This document shows positions 48,849 through 61,039 of a stretch of 64,000 nt of DNA, piece by piece (position 1 is the first letter of the stretch; each line of letters starts with the position of its first letter). The notes beneath the pieces are model-generated. The model saw nothing but the letters and a program-made list of their open reading frames with translations. It made no database searches and was not told the origin of the DNA. Origin of the DNA: Edolisoma coerulescens (Eukaryota; Chordata; Aves; Passeriformes; Campephagidae); the NCBI GenBank assembly GCA_013397115.1, contig VWZW01002332.1, positions 1 through 64,000 of the forward strand, in the 5' to 3' direction. Made by a program: the position numbers and the translations under genes.

Positions 48849-49781
48849 AGTAATGCTTTGAATCTGACTCTTCTAACTTGCTCCCATACAGTCATAGAAA
48901 TGTTTTTTTTACCAGTCAGCTCCAACAGGACACAGAAAGACATTGTGGAGAAGGCCAATTCTGAAGAAAAAGAACTAAGAGTAAGGCTATTCTAGCTAGC
49001 TTCCCTGAAGCACTGCTGTACTGCTTTAGAAAGAATTCTTTAATATTTTTGGTCACAAAGCTGCTTTAATCATTTCACCAAAACCAAATCTTTTCTTTCC
49101 TCTTGTGAATGTAGTTGTTCTGTGGGTCCCTCATTACTGCAAATGAAGAAGAAAGCAGAGAGACCTCAAAGTCTTCTTTTTCCTACTTCTGGCCATGTGA
49201 AGAAAAATAAGTTTCAGCCACTGGACCTTAAATTTCCTATTTGCTTTCCTACAGATTTCATAAAGAACTAACAGATGTGTTTCAGAAAAAAACCCGAGAC
49301 AATTTCCAAAGCTACCAGTTCTGAGAGTCATGTTGCCCTAAGTAAAGCATCTAATATGCAGCCAAGTTATGCAGAGACAAGTTAAATCTTAAATGTGCTG
49401 ATGTCAACTGTCAGAGTCCTCTCTCCCTGTTTTGTCTCCTGTGTGTCTTTAAGATTAGTAGCTTTCTCATGAAGTGATCACTTCCAATCTATGTCAATAA
49501 AATATTCAGCAAACTAAAGTCCTTTCTCCTGATGTAAATAATTCCTGCAGGAACCATTTGAAGATTTCCTGAAGGACCATCCTTCATCCAAGATTGCTGC
49601 TCCATCAGCATCAAAACTTCCTGAGGAAGTTTGGTTTTGCTGAAATATGGATTGAAATGAAAAAAAACCAATAAATGTTTCAAAACAAACAAAGTTTCAT
49701 GTCTTAATTGAAATGGAGCATTTTGACTTCTCATTTTTTTATGACAAAAACCACAACTTTTTCTTTCACATTATAAATTAG

Positions 49782-50815
49782 AGAATCATAGAATCACAAT
49801 ATAATGCATGTTGGAAGAGACCTCAGGAGGTTTCTAGAACCTTTAGCTCTTAACAGGGTCCCCAAGAGATCTGACCAGATTTCTCATGGCTTCATATAGA
49901 CAAGACCTTAAAACCTCCAGGGGTGGAGACTACAAAACCTCTCTGGGTTACTGATACCAGTCCCCAGCTGCCCTCATGGGCAAAATGTTTCTCCAGTCTG
50001 TACCTCTACTGCTTCTGTTCCTACCCATAGTCTCTTGTCCCTCAATGCACTGCAGGGAAGAGCCCAGCTACAGCTCCTAGAGAGCTTCCCCTTGGTCAGT
50101 CGGGGTTGCTTTTGGGTTCTCCCAAAGCTGTCTCTGTTTCAGGCTGAACAAACCCAGCTTTCCCAGCTTCCCCTGAGAAGTGTTCCTGTTCCCATCATCC
50201 TGGTGTCCTCCACTGAACTATCTCCAGTTTAACAGTGTCTTCCTTGTAGTCAGCAGCACCAGACTGGGCACTATGTTTACGACCTAACAAATGTGGGGTA
50301 GAGGAGAATAGATCCTTCTCTGGATCTCCTGGCTCTGCCCTCTTCCTACAGTCCAGGTTCCTGTTAACCCCTTTGCTTCCAGGGAAACCTATGGGCCCAT
50401 GCTGGCCAGCAGGACCCTCAAAGGTTTTTCTGCACAGAAGATTCCTAAGCAGTCAGTGCCCAGCCTGTGCTGTTGCAGGTTTTTCTTCCCAGGTGAGAAG
50501 CTTTAAATTTATCTTTACTGATCTTCTTTACTTTCTTGCTCTCTCACTCTTCCAGCATGTCTCGGGTGCTTTTAAATGGCAGAGGAGCACTACAGCCCAC
50601 CTACTACTCCCCCTTGAGCAACGTCATCTGCAAACTTGATGGGAGTGCACTCTGATCCCTCACAAAGGTATTGAATAAGACAGTCCCGGGACAAGGCCCT
50701 GTGGTACTGCACTTCTTACCAAACTCCTGGTAGAGAATGTCCCATTAATTAACACCCTCCAAGTATGATTACACAATAATATTTTCAGCTGATCTGGCTG
50801 TCCACCCATTCAGAC
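49782..50815 (-). mobile_element. CR1 LINE, about 1 kb, minus strand
   Basis: It starts with octamers agaatcat agaatcac at 49782-49797, then gttggaagagacctcaggag, ggggtggagactacaaaacc, gctgaacaaacccagctttc, tcccatcatcctggtgtcct, the remnant of the ORF2 C-terminal region, gcaacgtcatctgcaaacttg (a conserved CR1 block) and the gacaaggccctgtggtact block. It fades at about 50770-50815. No long CR1 frame survives; the open frames on the plus strand (50035-50232, 50373-50639) are antisense shadows. Confidence 0.88.
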
Positions 50816-53800
50816 TGAAAAAGCAGAAATTGGAAATAAGAATATTGTGGTATACACTGTCAAATCACCTTCTTCTCCTTCATTTTCCCTGGAATCATAA
50901 TATATATTTCTCAAGACAAAACCAGAAAAGATTTTGACTTTTGCAAACAACATTGTTTTCTACAGTTCAAAATGTTTCTGCCTTTAAATTTCTTGGAAAA
51001 CTGAAAATTTTTGCACACTGAGTTGGAACCAAACCAACTCTGAGTTTTGAACAGACATACTTAATAGTGGTGCCTTTGCTGGTTGTGGCACGGTTCTTAT
51101 TGTTCAGGTATGACATGCTGGGAATACTTTATTTCTTTCTAAGAGTGCCTCATCAATGCAGCCCAGACTGTAACATTATTATTTGTACTGGAATTTTACT
51201 CATATCAATGAATGTCCTGATTAATTTTATTGTTCTAGCTTTTAATTTCTGAATTACTGCCATTCCCAGTAAGATTGGGCACATCCAGGCTCTGACCACT
51301 AATTTCCTTTGCATTATAGATGAGGCAATAAATGGCAGGACTATAAAGTATTTAGGAGATAACTCCCCTTATTTGCCTTTCCATGTATTTATTTACCATT
51401 TTACAGCGGCATGGCAGATGCTCAGGTGCTCATGTGCCTTACATGATTGTGTGATAAGACATAATTGCTGTTTAGTAACTCTGCTGTGACCTGGTGTCTT
51501 CTTTACAGAGGCAAGGCCAAGCAGAAGCACACAAATCCTTACAAGGTATATTTAAGAGCACCATTTGAGGCTGGTGCTCCTAAAAGAGTACTAGCCCTTA
51601 GTCAGATGGACAGTGGTTTTTGACATGGAGCACTGATTACTAATATTACTAAAACTTTTTATCAAGCATCTTAAAGAATTTAAATGTATAAAATTGTAGA
51701 GACTTCAGTGTAAATTGACATCTGTTTTAAATATCTGTGAACTAGGTAATTGTGTCAGCTGTTCAATAAAAAGAAGAGTTGAAGCAGCTGTATACAGATG
51801 AAAGTGAGGCCATGTCCACCCATAATAAAATGTGTGAAATTGTTAAACCAAATGCTGGTGGGAAAACCAAAACAAATATGCTCCATGGATGCACTGAACT
51901 TCAGGGCTGCCTTGGGGCAGGCACTGGACCGAGAACTTCTCCATTATCCACTTTCACTTAAACCTGTTTTTTGCTTCTTCATTTCACCAGTCACTAAATA
52001 TCTAAATAATCTTTGGGCGTAAGAACAGCAGGCAACGGAGCACAGGTCAGAGAAAGCTGGTTGCAGAACGGGAAACAGTAGAAGCAAATTAGTGGAATAT
52101 TGGTGTTATTTAGCCTTGCTGAGGACCAGAGCTGGATCACAGCTCAACAGTAGACTGGCTGGATCTATCTGAGGACAGGCCCTCTACCCTCAATGCCTTG
52201 TACTCTTGTAGAGTACTCCTTCCCATGCAAGTTCAGGGATATGTGGCACTGTGCACCACATATCCATTAAGTTAGTAGGTTTTGGTAGCTGTTTATCGCT
52301 GTCCAGTGCCCACCTCTTGTTTCTAATTCACAGGTGACTGAGTTGATAGATGGGTGAACTCTTTATCTCGCTGAGAGATCTTGGTTCTACAAAGGCCGAG
52401 GCAGTCTTTTTGTAAGCTCATATCACTTCACCTGCATTGGATAAAAGCAGGCTGTACAGTGATTGAAATGCTGATTGCCATCAAGTCATTTAGTCTTTGA
52501 AGGTACTTGCTGGTTACTGAGTTCCTTCAAGTCAACAAATGGATCCTGCTAGGGAATACAATTATTCCCAGCCCCCAGCATCCTTATCAGGGAAAAAAAA
52601 AATATATGTTTGACTCTCTATTAGAGTTCAGGCTGTTTACTTACTGTGTTCATGGGGCATCAAGAACACTTGAGTCCTGTCCAAGCCCTGTGCTCAAAAA
52701 TTTAGTGCTGTCTCTCTGTGCGTTAAGGATAAATTTGATGAAAGCCTTGGTGAGGTCTGCTTATCAGTGCCAGTGGGTCTGCCAAGGGATTTTACTCTTA
52801 GAAGTCAGGAATGTAACTTTGCACAGCAGTGATATGCTCTGCTGATTTCTCATATTCCTCTTGTAATTTCCTCCCTAACAATGTTTACTTCCTTCTGAAG
52901 ATAAAGGCTTTGGAGAATTTTCTGAAACTGTGAAATCCTATTCCTTTGTCAGGAGCATTTCTTTTCTAATAGATAAACTTTGTTTATCCCTTGCTTCAAA
53001 ATATATTTATTTCAGTTTTATGTGTTTGGGCTATATTTTCTATTTATTAGACCTGACACCTAAATTAATGTAAGTCCTTTTGTACTTAGATTAACAGTTA
53101 ATTTCTTCAATTCCTGCCAATTCAAATTGTCTGGACAATCTTTCTTTCACTTTCAAGCTACTGATAAATATGCTGAGGGCTGGCAATGCTACACTTAGCA
53201 GAACTGAGCAAATGAAAAGAAAGACAGGAAAAATTTTTCTTGCTGGAATTACAAGTCACTAATTTCTCCCTGGGAAGTAAAATTTACAAGGATGATTTTT
53301 CTTCTTTTTAGATTAAGCTGAGAGAAACTGTGTTTCTTAAATTTTTAAAAACTTTTGCCACCTGCAAAATAATAAGAAAATATTTACCTCTTAGATATGC
53401 CTCATAGACCTTCTGAAGAAAAGAGAAAAAAGACAGAAAAAGGAAAGGAAAAAAAAAGAAAAGGAAGAAAAATATTTCCATAAGCCACATGCAAAGCAGT
53501 TAATGGTTTACTTATCATAGAAAAGCCTTGACCTCCAGAAGACCCTGAAATCTTGTGATTAGTATCTACTGATCTTGGAAAATTAAATATGTGGATTTGA
53601 CTCATTTTGAGCCTACAGAGGAGTTGAATTTAGTTCTCTGGCCTTCAGTACAAGTGACACATGAAGACATCTTTGTGGATGTGACAGGACTTCGAATTCC
53701 TTTAAAAAAAACTAACACATTTTTTTGAGAAAGGGCTTAACCAAATGTCCTGTTTGGAACACCTAGGCTTCTTGCCCTTATTTGAGTTACAGCTAATTGT

Positions 53801-55334
53801 AAAGGCTATGTACAATTAAGTAAAGGTGTGGAGTTTTAGAAACAACTTGTCCTCAGCATTCCCTGTGGAAACACATGTTAAACGACTCAGGCTCTGCCTG
53901 ATGAACCACAGTCCCACAACAGTAGGTAGTAGCTGCTTATCTATCAGATAAGAGAGATGGGTTAGAAACTTTTCCACCAGCGTCACAGAAAGATTGTACA
54001 TCATCTATGTAATGCTTTTATGTCTTTTTCTGCAACTTCAGAGCTGCTTTATGTCACAGTGTGAGGCTAGAGCATCAAAACCGGTGCCCATCCTGACAAT
54101 GACTATCCACTTAAAATAAAGAAAGGTCCTACTCATATTTCATGGTGTTATTGCAAAGTATACTTGCTGAAATAACTGCAGGGGTCCAGATGTTCATGAA
54201 GATAAGCAAGACTAAGAGTAACTGTCATCTATCATTCTTTATGACCCCATGTTGCTTTTAAATTATTTCGAGGATATAGGCCTGACTGAGACATTTAATG
54301 AATGTCATCAAGGGTTTCTTTTTTTTTTTTCCAGAAGTTAGCAGTTGTGCTTGAGTTTCTCCCTGTTTTGAATTTTCATTCTGCTTTCTTTTTAGTATCT
54401 AATTTAGGGGTCCAATTAGGAAACTGCCTTCTCTGAACACCCTTTATCATCTATGGAAAAAAAGTAGATGGCTCATCCTGATTTAATTCCATGTAAATAG
54501 GGCAGGTTAATTGCTGAGTTTTCTATCTTTTGAACAGAGAGAGTGAGAGCTGAGCTCTGCCTTCAGCAGGCTCTCTCCCTCTGGACGTGTCAACCTCCCT
54601 CTCTCTACTGAAGGACAAAAGGAGCCAGAGGGGACTAGCCTCTGAATACAGGCACCTAAATTTGATTTTCCTTAATTTAGTTGATGTGATTAAATTTGAT
54701 CATGTGTAAGTTTTATTTTCATTTGGACTTTCAATACAACTTTCCTTTATTTATTCTGAACTAGCTCACTGGGAAAACATTTTGGGTTTGTGCTGCTTTG
54801 AATGCTGTGCTTTCCTGAAGCCTGTCTGCCAAGGACTCTGCAAATTTACCTATGCCAATAACAGAGGTTCAAGGAGAGGGGTCAGAGTGTATCTGACTGC
54901 AAAATCCTGGGAGTGACATCCTGAACAGTAATCCTGGCCACAGTCAAAAATTAAAATATAGCACAGAGCTAAGTGAGGAGGACTATGACCTCTCTGTCAC
55001 TGCTGGAAATTACTCTTCTTCACATAAATTGTCTTTGTCACAGAGTATTTTTGAAGTAAAATTGGAATGTACATATAATTGGATGCAATTACCTCAGAAG
55101 TCAGATACTTAACAAATATCTCCCCTGGGAAGATACTCTGAGACTTGTCTGTTTACAATGAGAAGCCAGACCCTAATTCTCTCCATCCTCACACGCACAC
55201 TCAGTCTCACATTTAGGTTAACACTCCAGTCCTTGTCATATCTATTCAAGGCCATTTTAACAGTTTAGCCTGTTGATGCAGCACTCTTTACAGTCCTAAA
55301 ACTCAACCTCCAGGCTTGGTAGACTGGATTTCCC
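50816..55334. other. AT-rich non-coding DNA, nothing recognised
   Basis: About 4.5 kb without recognisable genes or repeats apart from a purine-rich tract at about 53413-53473. Open frames (for example 52507-52845, 112 codons) lack any known motif; that frame overlaps an A-rich stretch and has no supporting context. Confidence 0.5.
53413..53473. repeat. Purine-rich (A/G) low-complexity tract
   Basis: Almost only A and G on the plus strand, giving lysine/glutamate- or phenylalanine-rich chance frames. Confidence 0.8.
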
Positions 55335-55375
55335 AAAAACAAAAAAAAACAAAAAACAAAAAAAAAACAAAAAAC

Positions 55376-55406
<31 letters not shown>

Positions 55407-55408
55407 AA
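55335..55408. repeat. A-rich tract (A)n with AAAC interruptions
   Basis: About 74 bp of almost pure A with periodic C in the first half. No retrocopy or CR1-like body is visible upstream, and CR1 does not end in poly-A, so its origin is unclear. Confidence 0.9.
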
Positions 55409-58400
55409 GAGTTTTGGGACAAAGTCTTCATTTCTGCTTGCAGCGAATACAAATCAGACAAATTCTTTACTGTCATTATGATGCACAGAAATGTATTCAG
55501 GAAAGAAGCCATGTGGCTGTGTATTGCTGCTCTCATCAGATTCCCAGCAGTAGTTTCTGTATTATGTCATGCTCACGGGCAGCCTCCATCCTTCAGCCTG
55601 CTGTGTCCACCCACCAAACTTTTCCCAGCTCTGTTTCACATTCGGGGACATGGAATGAATGTTAAGTGGATGTTGTAAGCAATTTCAACTCCCTTTATAT
55701 TTGTGAAAACATTTCTTCTCAACAGTTCAATGCAAATATATTTCCTTCAAGATCAAGGAATGTCCTTATGTTTGGGGCACAGAAGCGTTCATCACTTCAA
55801 GAGCTGTCCAGAAAGGGAGATGATTGTACTGCCTTGGAAAATATTCAGCATGCAATATTTTCCCTCCAATTCTGTCTTTCTACCTCTGCCTTGGTTTCTA
55901 TCTCTGCCTCTGTCTGTGTCTTTATGTCTTTGTGTCTTTAATTCTCTCAAGAAACTATATTGAAATATATATCCACATTTACCAGCTGGTAATTAAAAGA
56001 AGATTCTAGTCCAGCTGTTGCCATGCCACCAAAATATTTCTTTTTTTTTTTTTAAATTATGCTATGCATTTTGAAACGAACATTTTTTTTATTTTCAAAA
56101 CCATTAAACAAGATATTCGGAGGTTTTGTTGTTAAGGTTTTCTTTAGCTAGAAATTTGTCAAATCTATTTCCTTAAATATGAATATTTATATGAATATGT
56201 CAATTAAATGACATTTTTCAACCAGAAAAAAAACTTTGAAATATAACCAGTAGTTCTACAGGTTTTTTCAAGAAAATGTTGAAGTAGGCCATGCGAGGGT
56301 GGTTGTGGTGCATCCTAGTAAGTCGTCTAGAATTTCTGCAGGACTACAAATGTGACAAGAATAGCAATTCTTACTGCACCAGTATTAGAGGAGCTGAGAT
56401 TGCAACCCAGCTACTGACATTGAGGATGACACTTTTTGATCTAGGTCTTCTTTCTTGTATAAATAATAAGCTGTATTTCTGGGTTTTGTTGTTTGTTCAC
56501 TGAAAGAAGAGGCTGCTGCATCACGCTGTTGTCGGCAAACGGAAGAAAGCTGTTTCTTCATATATATACTGTAAACATATTAGAGTTATTTTTATAGATG
56601 AAGAATACCATGTGACCACTTTTCCATTGCTATAATTGCTTCATAAATATGATCCTAAGGAATAGTTTTAGATCAAATGAGAAAATTACCTCTCTTTCCT
56701 CTGCTTTCTGGTACAAACTGGAAGCAAGGAAGAAAAAATACACTTTACTTGACAACGGTGGTCATAATGAGAACTGGTCTTACATTGTAAACTCATCACT
56801 GGTATCCTGACTAAAATTTGATTTACAGCTTTCATAATGCCTTCCTTTATGTTTTCCTTCCTTTCCTTCTTCCCTCCTTTTTTTTTTTTTTTCTTCTCTG
56901 GGGAGTTTCAGTTTTATATGGCAGTCTTGGGCTCTGTCTGGATCTTCCTAAAAATTATTGCAGACTTTCACTTTTCCTTCCTTTAACTTTTACCTCTCTT
57001 AACACTCAGGAAAAGTTTTGGTTTGTTTGGTCTTTTATCATGCATAGCATAAAGACACTGCATCCAGTCAACACAAAGATCAAATATCCCATTGGAGAGG
57101 ACAATATTTCTAAGAGAGGATACACAGTCATGCAAACATACACTGTGAAAGAAATGTTCCGAGGGAAAGCCAGAGGGAAAGGCATGTGCGCCATTTCAGA
57201 GCTGCCCTGAAGAGTAGCTCTGCAGTGTACACTGAACTCATGCTCCAAGTTTTGGAAAAGGCAAAATATGTGATTAAATCTATTGTGATTGGAGGTTTGA
57301 ACTCCTTCTCTGAACAGAAGGGAAAAAGGAAACATACTGAGTTCTTTTTTTATTGGAAGTGAACTGCTTTGCAGAAGTAATCAAGCTGAGAACTGTGTGG
57401 TTCAAAGGCAATTTTAGTTGCTCATATGGAGTAGCCTCTGTAGTGACTGAGAGATAGTGAAGAATGAACCTCTTAATGAGGAGCAAAGTATACACAGGAC
57501 AAAAATATTAAAGGCATCCAACTGGCTATAGGATCTATGTTTATTAAAATATAAACTCTTTGCTTGCTGTGTACTGAGGTAAATTGAGAGTAAAAGGAAT
57601 GCAGAATCCTAAGTAACTTCTGGGCATTTGGATACTTTTTGATGATAAAAGTATATTTTATTCATAGTAAAGACAAGGGGAGTAGCTTCTGTCTACTTTC
57701 ACCCATTGTAAATCTTAGGTCAATGAAGTTACACTGTTACAAAGGTCGTAAAATCAAGAGCAGCTCTCTCCCTTGCATTTTCACAAAACATATTTATTAA
57801 AATCTATATTTTATGATTTAAGTTTCAGAAGCAAGGTGCTTTATGAGTGCTGAATCTGATTTCATGCACATTCTCACCTGTTTAAGTCCTAAAATCCTTA
57901 TAGTGTAACTGGATTTTTTTTACCACCTGATGGTTAAAAGGAAGAAGAGGAAAACCACATCTAAATAAGTCTGGATAGAGAGGAATAGGAATCCTGAAAT
58001 GGGGAATAACTCTTAGCAATTCAAACACTGAAATTTTGACTGGCTATTACTTCTGCCACAATATTCACATCTCTATATCTTCATTTTAATCGATCAGGGT
58101 AGAGAAGGGGTGAATGTACCACATTTATTCATTTTATTGTTTCAACACAGAAAACTGAACTACACTGAACTGTAGTTTGATTTTAAACTGTTCTGATCAG
58201 TTTTTAAATTACTTTATGCCTTCAACATGGTTCTCAATCATTACAATTTCAAGAAAAGATTAAAGAAAATCCTAGAAGTCAACCTTTATTATTAGAAACA
58301 CAAAATCATGATGTTAGGATGTATTTCAACCAGAAGTGAAGTCACAGCACAATATTTTTAGAAAAACAAAACATTCTCTGTTACAAATAAATTATTGATA

Positions 58401-59640
58401 AAAGAAACTTTCCTTTTCTATTTACCAGTGGAGCTTAATCTTGTAGATTGAAGGCATTGTTTTAAAAGGGAGCTAGGAGCTGGTCTAGTACCATGCTATT
58501 AAATTGCCCATTTTTTCTTCTAGGCTAACGAGCCTGTAGTGCCTCAACCATAAACCGTGGGTACTGAAATGTGTTCAACTCTGGGGACTTCAACGCATTT
58601 TCAAATTACTAAAGTTTAGCAATTTTTCATGTAGCAGGTTACAAGTACCTGTCCCTATATGCACTATGGCAAGTGCATAGTAATGCAGTTCACCTTCCCC
58701 CTTTTTCATTGTTAGCTTGCCTAACTTGAATAACCCTTCTTTACCATGGACTGAGAGTGTGCACAGTGTTAGAGCTGCTCAGTAATGTGAAAAGCTGGGA
58801 TGGATTTAATTATAAATTCAGGCCTTAGAATAATGAACTGCAAATCTACCCATATTAGCTGGGAAAGGCACACATATCCATGAAGATGTGTTCATAAAGA
58901 AACTACTCTAGACCTTCAAGATGTACTTGTTTTCTTAGTACAACATTATCCTTTCGGGTTTTTACTAGGACATAAACAGAGGTACCAAAACATCAGAAGA
59001 AACTTTGCACCTGAATTCCAGGTCTGATTTGCACATCTGTTTCAAAATTGGCTGATAAGCCTCTCTATGCTGCTAAGAGTCCTGCCTTTCCTGTGGGATG
59101 ATGAGCAAAGTTCTGCAACTGCCTTTGCCTGACAATAATGGAACATAATAAGGATGCTATTAGAAGAGTCCCTGAAGTCATAAAAAGCAAAAAGCGCAGA
59201 AGCCTGAAAAGATGGCAACATAAGCAATTGAAAACAGTATGTGGTGTGAACAGCCCACAAATATCAGACTGTGCAACTTTGTGCTGAAAACAACAAAATT
59301 CAAACTGGGAGAAAGCACTCATGCTGCAGATACCAGGTTTAGAAACACTAGCCAACATCAGAAAACAAAAAAAATCTCACTCAGTTAAAAGGAAAAAAAT
59401 GCTGCTCTTGTCTGTACTCTCAAGCACATCCATTTAGGTAGATACATTTTATTGCAGTGATACTGACTTCTGTGGTAGGCATTAAGCTCCTATGGTCAGG
59501 TGTGAATTCAGCAAAAAATGAGATGGAGCCTTACTTCTTTTCAAAGTAACAGCACTAGCATTCAGGGAGAAGTAGTCATTGGGGTTGGTAATGCAAAGCC
59601 CAAGGGCAGAGTCTAGCATAACATAACTCTTAATGTCACC

Positions 59641-59671
<31 letters not shown>

Positions 59672-60450
59672 AACCTTCATCCTGACATAGGAGATTCTTT
59701 TACCTCTCTGACTATCTATTCACCAGTTAAAGCTGAGACAGCAGTATAAGGAAATCATATACTACAAGAACCACAGAGGTATTTTGTGATGAAACAGTGT
59801 TTCATTGGAAAATATGAATTGGTGGAGTATAAAATATTTCACTGAAAACCCCCTGAGCTTTCAGCAAGCAAACCTACACCAAAAGCACAGGAAAGCTCCA
59901 CATAACTCTGTCCAGATTCCTGGCATATTATTCCTCGTGCAGCAGCTCTGGGACACCTAATGTGCTAATGCTAAGCACACTGCCTGCATTCTCAACACGG
60001 GCGTCTCTACCTGATACATTTGGGGGAACAAACTTGATTTGGACAATAAACCCAGTTCTTGCCATGGAACCTCTAAATGTCTAATTCACAGTTTTCAGTC
60101 AGCCTGCTAGCAGGTTTTATTTTAAATTGTGGACAAGAAGAGTACCTCTGTACCCTGTGAGATGTACACTTTCCGGAAGCACAGGCTGGAGAGGGTGATT
60201 TTCAGGACAGGCAGCCACTATGAAAGACAGAAGCTCTGGGACTTGCAGCTCCACCCAGATCTCATTTCTGGCCCTGTGGAAGGGAAGCCCTGCAGAAAGA
60301 CTAATGAAGCACAGCTATCTGAGGCACAGTCCCCAAGGGCTTGATATTTAGGAGTAAGGCATTAACTTTTGCAGAGTGATTGCATCCTGTGTAACAGTTC
60401 TGTGAGAATGAGAGCCGGCGTCTCTGGAGAGCTGTGCAGCTATTCCCTGG
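55409..60450. other. AT-rich non-coding DNA, nothing recognised
   Basis: About 5 kb with no recognised gene or repeat family. There is a CT-rich patch at 55880-55945 (ctctg/tgtct words) and poly-T or poly-A runs at 56039-56053, 56878-56892 and 59642-59667. Open frames at 56818-57210 and 60129-60344 have no recognised motif. Confidence 0.5.
59642..59667. repeat. Poly-A tract, 26 bp
   Basis: 26 uninterrupted A residues with no recognisable retrocopy beside it. Confidence 0.95.
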
Positions 60451-61039
60451 TGCTGGTTTTGCTCGGGATAGAGTTAATTTTCCTCTCAGTAGGTAGTATG
60501 TGGCTGTGTTTTGGACTTGTGCTGGAAACTGTGTTACTAATGCAGAAATGTTTTCTTACTGCTGAGCAGCTCTAACACAGAGTCAAGGTCCCTTCTGCTC
60601 CTCATCCCACTGTACCAGTGAGGAAGCTGGGGGTGCACAAGGAGCTGGGAGGGGACACAGCTGGGACAGCTGACCCCAAGTGACTCAAAGAATATTCCAG
60701 ACCATGCAGCATCATGATCAGCAGTAAAAAGCTGGAGGAAGAGGAAGGAGAGAGGGACGTTGGGAGTTAAGTCATTTGTCTTCCTGAGTAACATGTGATG
60801 GAGCCCTGCTTTCCTGGGGATGGCTGAACACCTGCCTGCCCATTGGAAGTGGTGAATTAATTCAGGGTTTTTTTGCTTTGCTTGCACATGCCGCTTTTGC
60901 TTTACTTATTAAATTCTCTTTATCTCAGCCCAGGAGTTTTCTCACTTTTTCTCTTTGGATTCTCTCTGCCATCCCATGGCGGGGCAGTGAATACACAGGT
61001 GTCTGGGGCTGAGCTGATGGATATGGTTAAACCACGACA
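60451..61039 (+). mobile_element. Solo LTR, avian ERVL-like (family A), plus strand
   Basis: The best-preserved family A copy in the window. It starts tgctggttttgctcgggata, has the gagttaattttcctctcag block, gtggctgtgttttggacttg, tactgctgagcagctctaac, ggaagctgggggtgcacaag, gaatattccagaccatgcag, cctgggaatggct-type block and the terminal ggttaaaccacgaca at 61025-61039. An ATTAAA poly-A signal is at 60908-60913. About 590 bp with no retroviral interior, so a solo LTR. I could not settle a target duplication because the first few bases of the LTR are ambiguous. The 116-codon antisense frame at 60537-60887 is a shadow. Confidence 0.85.
60908..60913 (+). terminator. Polyadenylation signal (ATTAAA) of LTR A
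   Basis: ATTAAA about 130 bp before the LTR 3' end, at the place where the 8510-9110 copy has a mutated attgaa. Confidence 0.5.

Larger units (their letters stand above)
45500..49781. other. AT-rich non-coding DNA with small repeats, no gene recognised
   Basis: No coding gene found. It includes the small repeats and the LTR remnant listed separately. The open frame at 45679-45912 (77 codons, with CDKRC-like cysteines) is probably chance. Confidence 0.5.

Noticed and set aside
55335..55408. Poly-A tract as the tail of a processed pseudogene
   Set aside because: No coding or transcript-like sequence and no target duplication visible beside it. Treated as a simple repeat.
60129..60344. 71-codon basic open frame just before the 60-kb LTR
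   Set aside because: No recognised motif, no splice or start context, and length within chance expectation; not enough to call a gene or exon.
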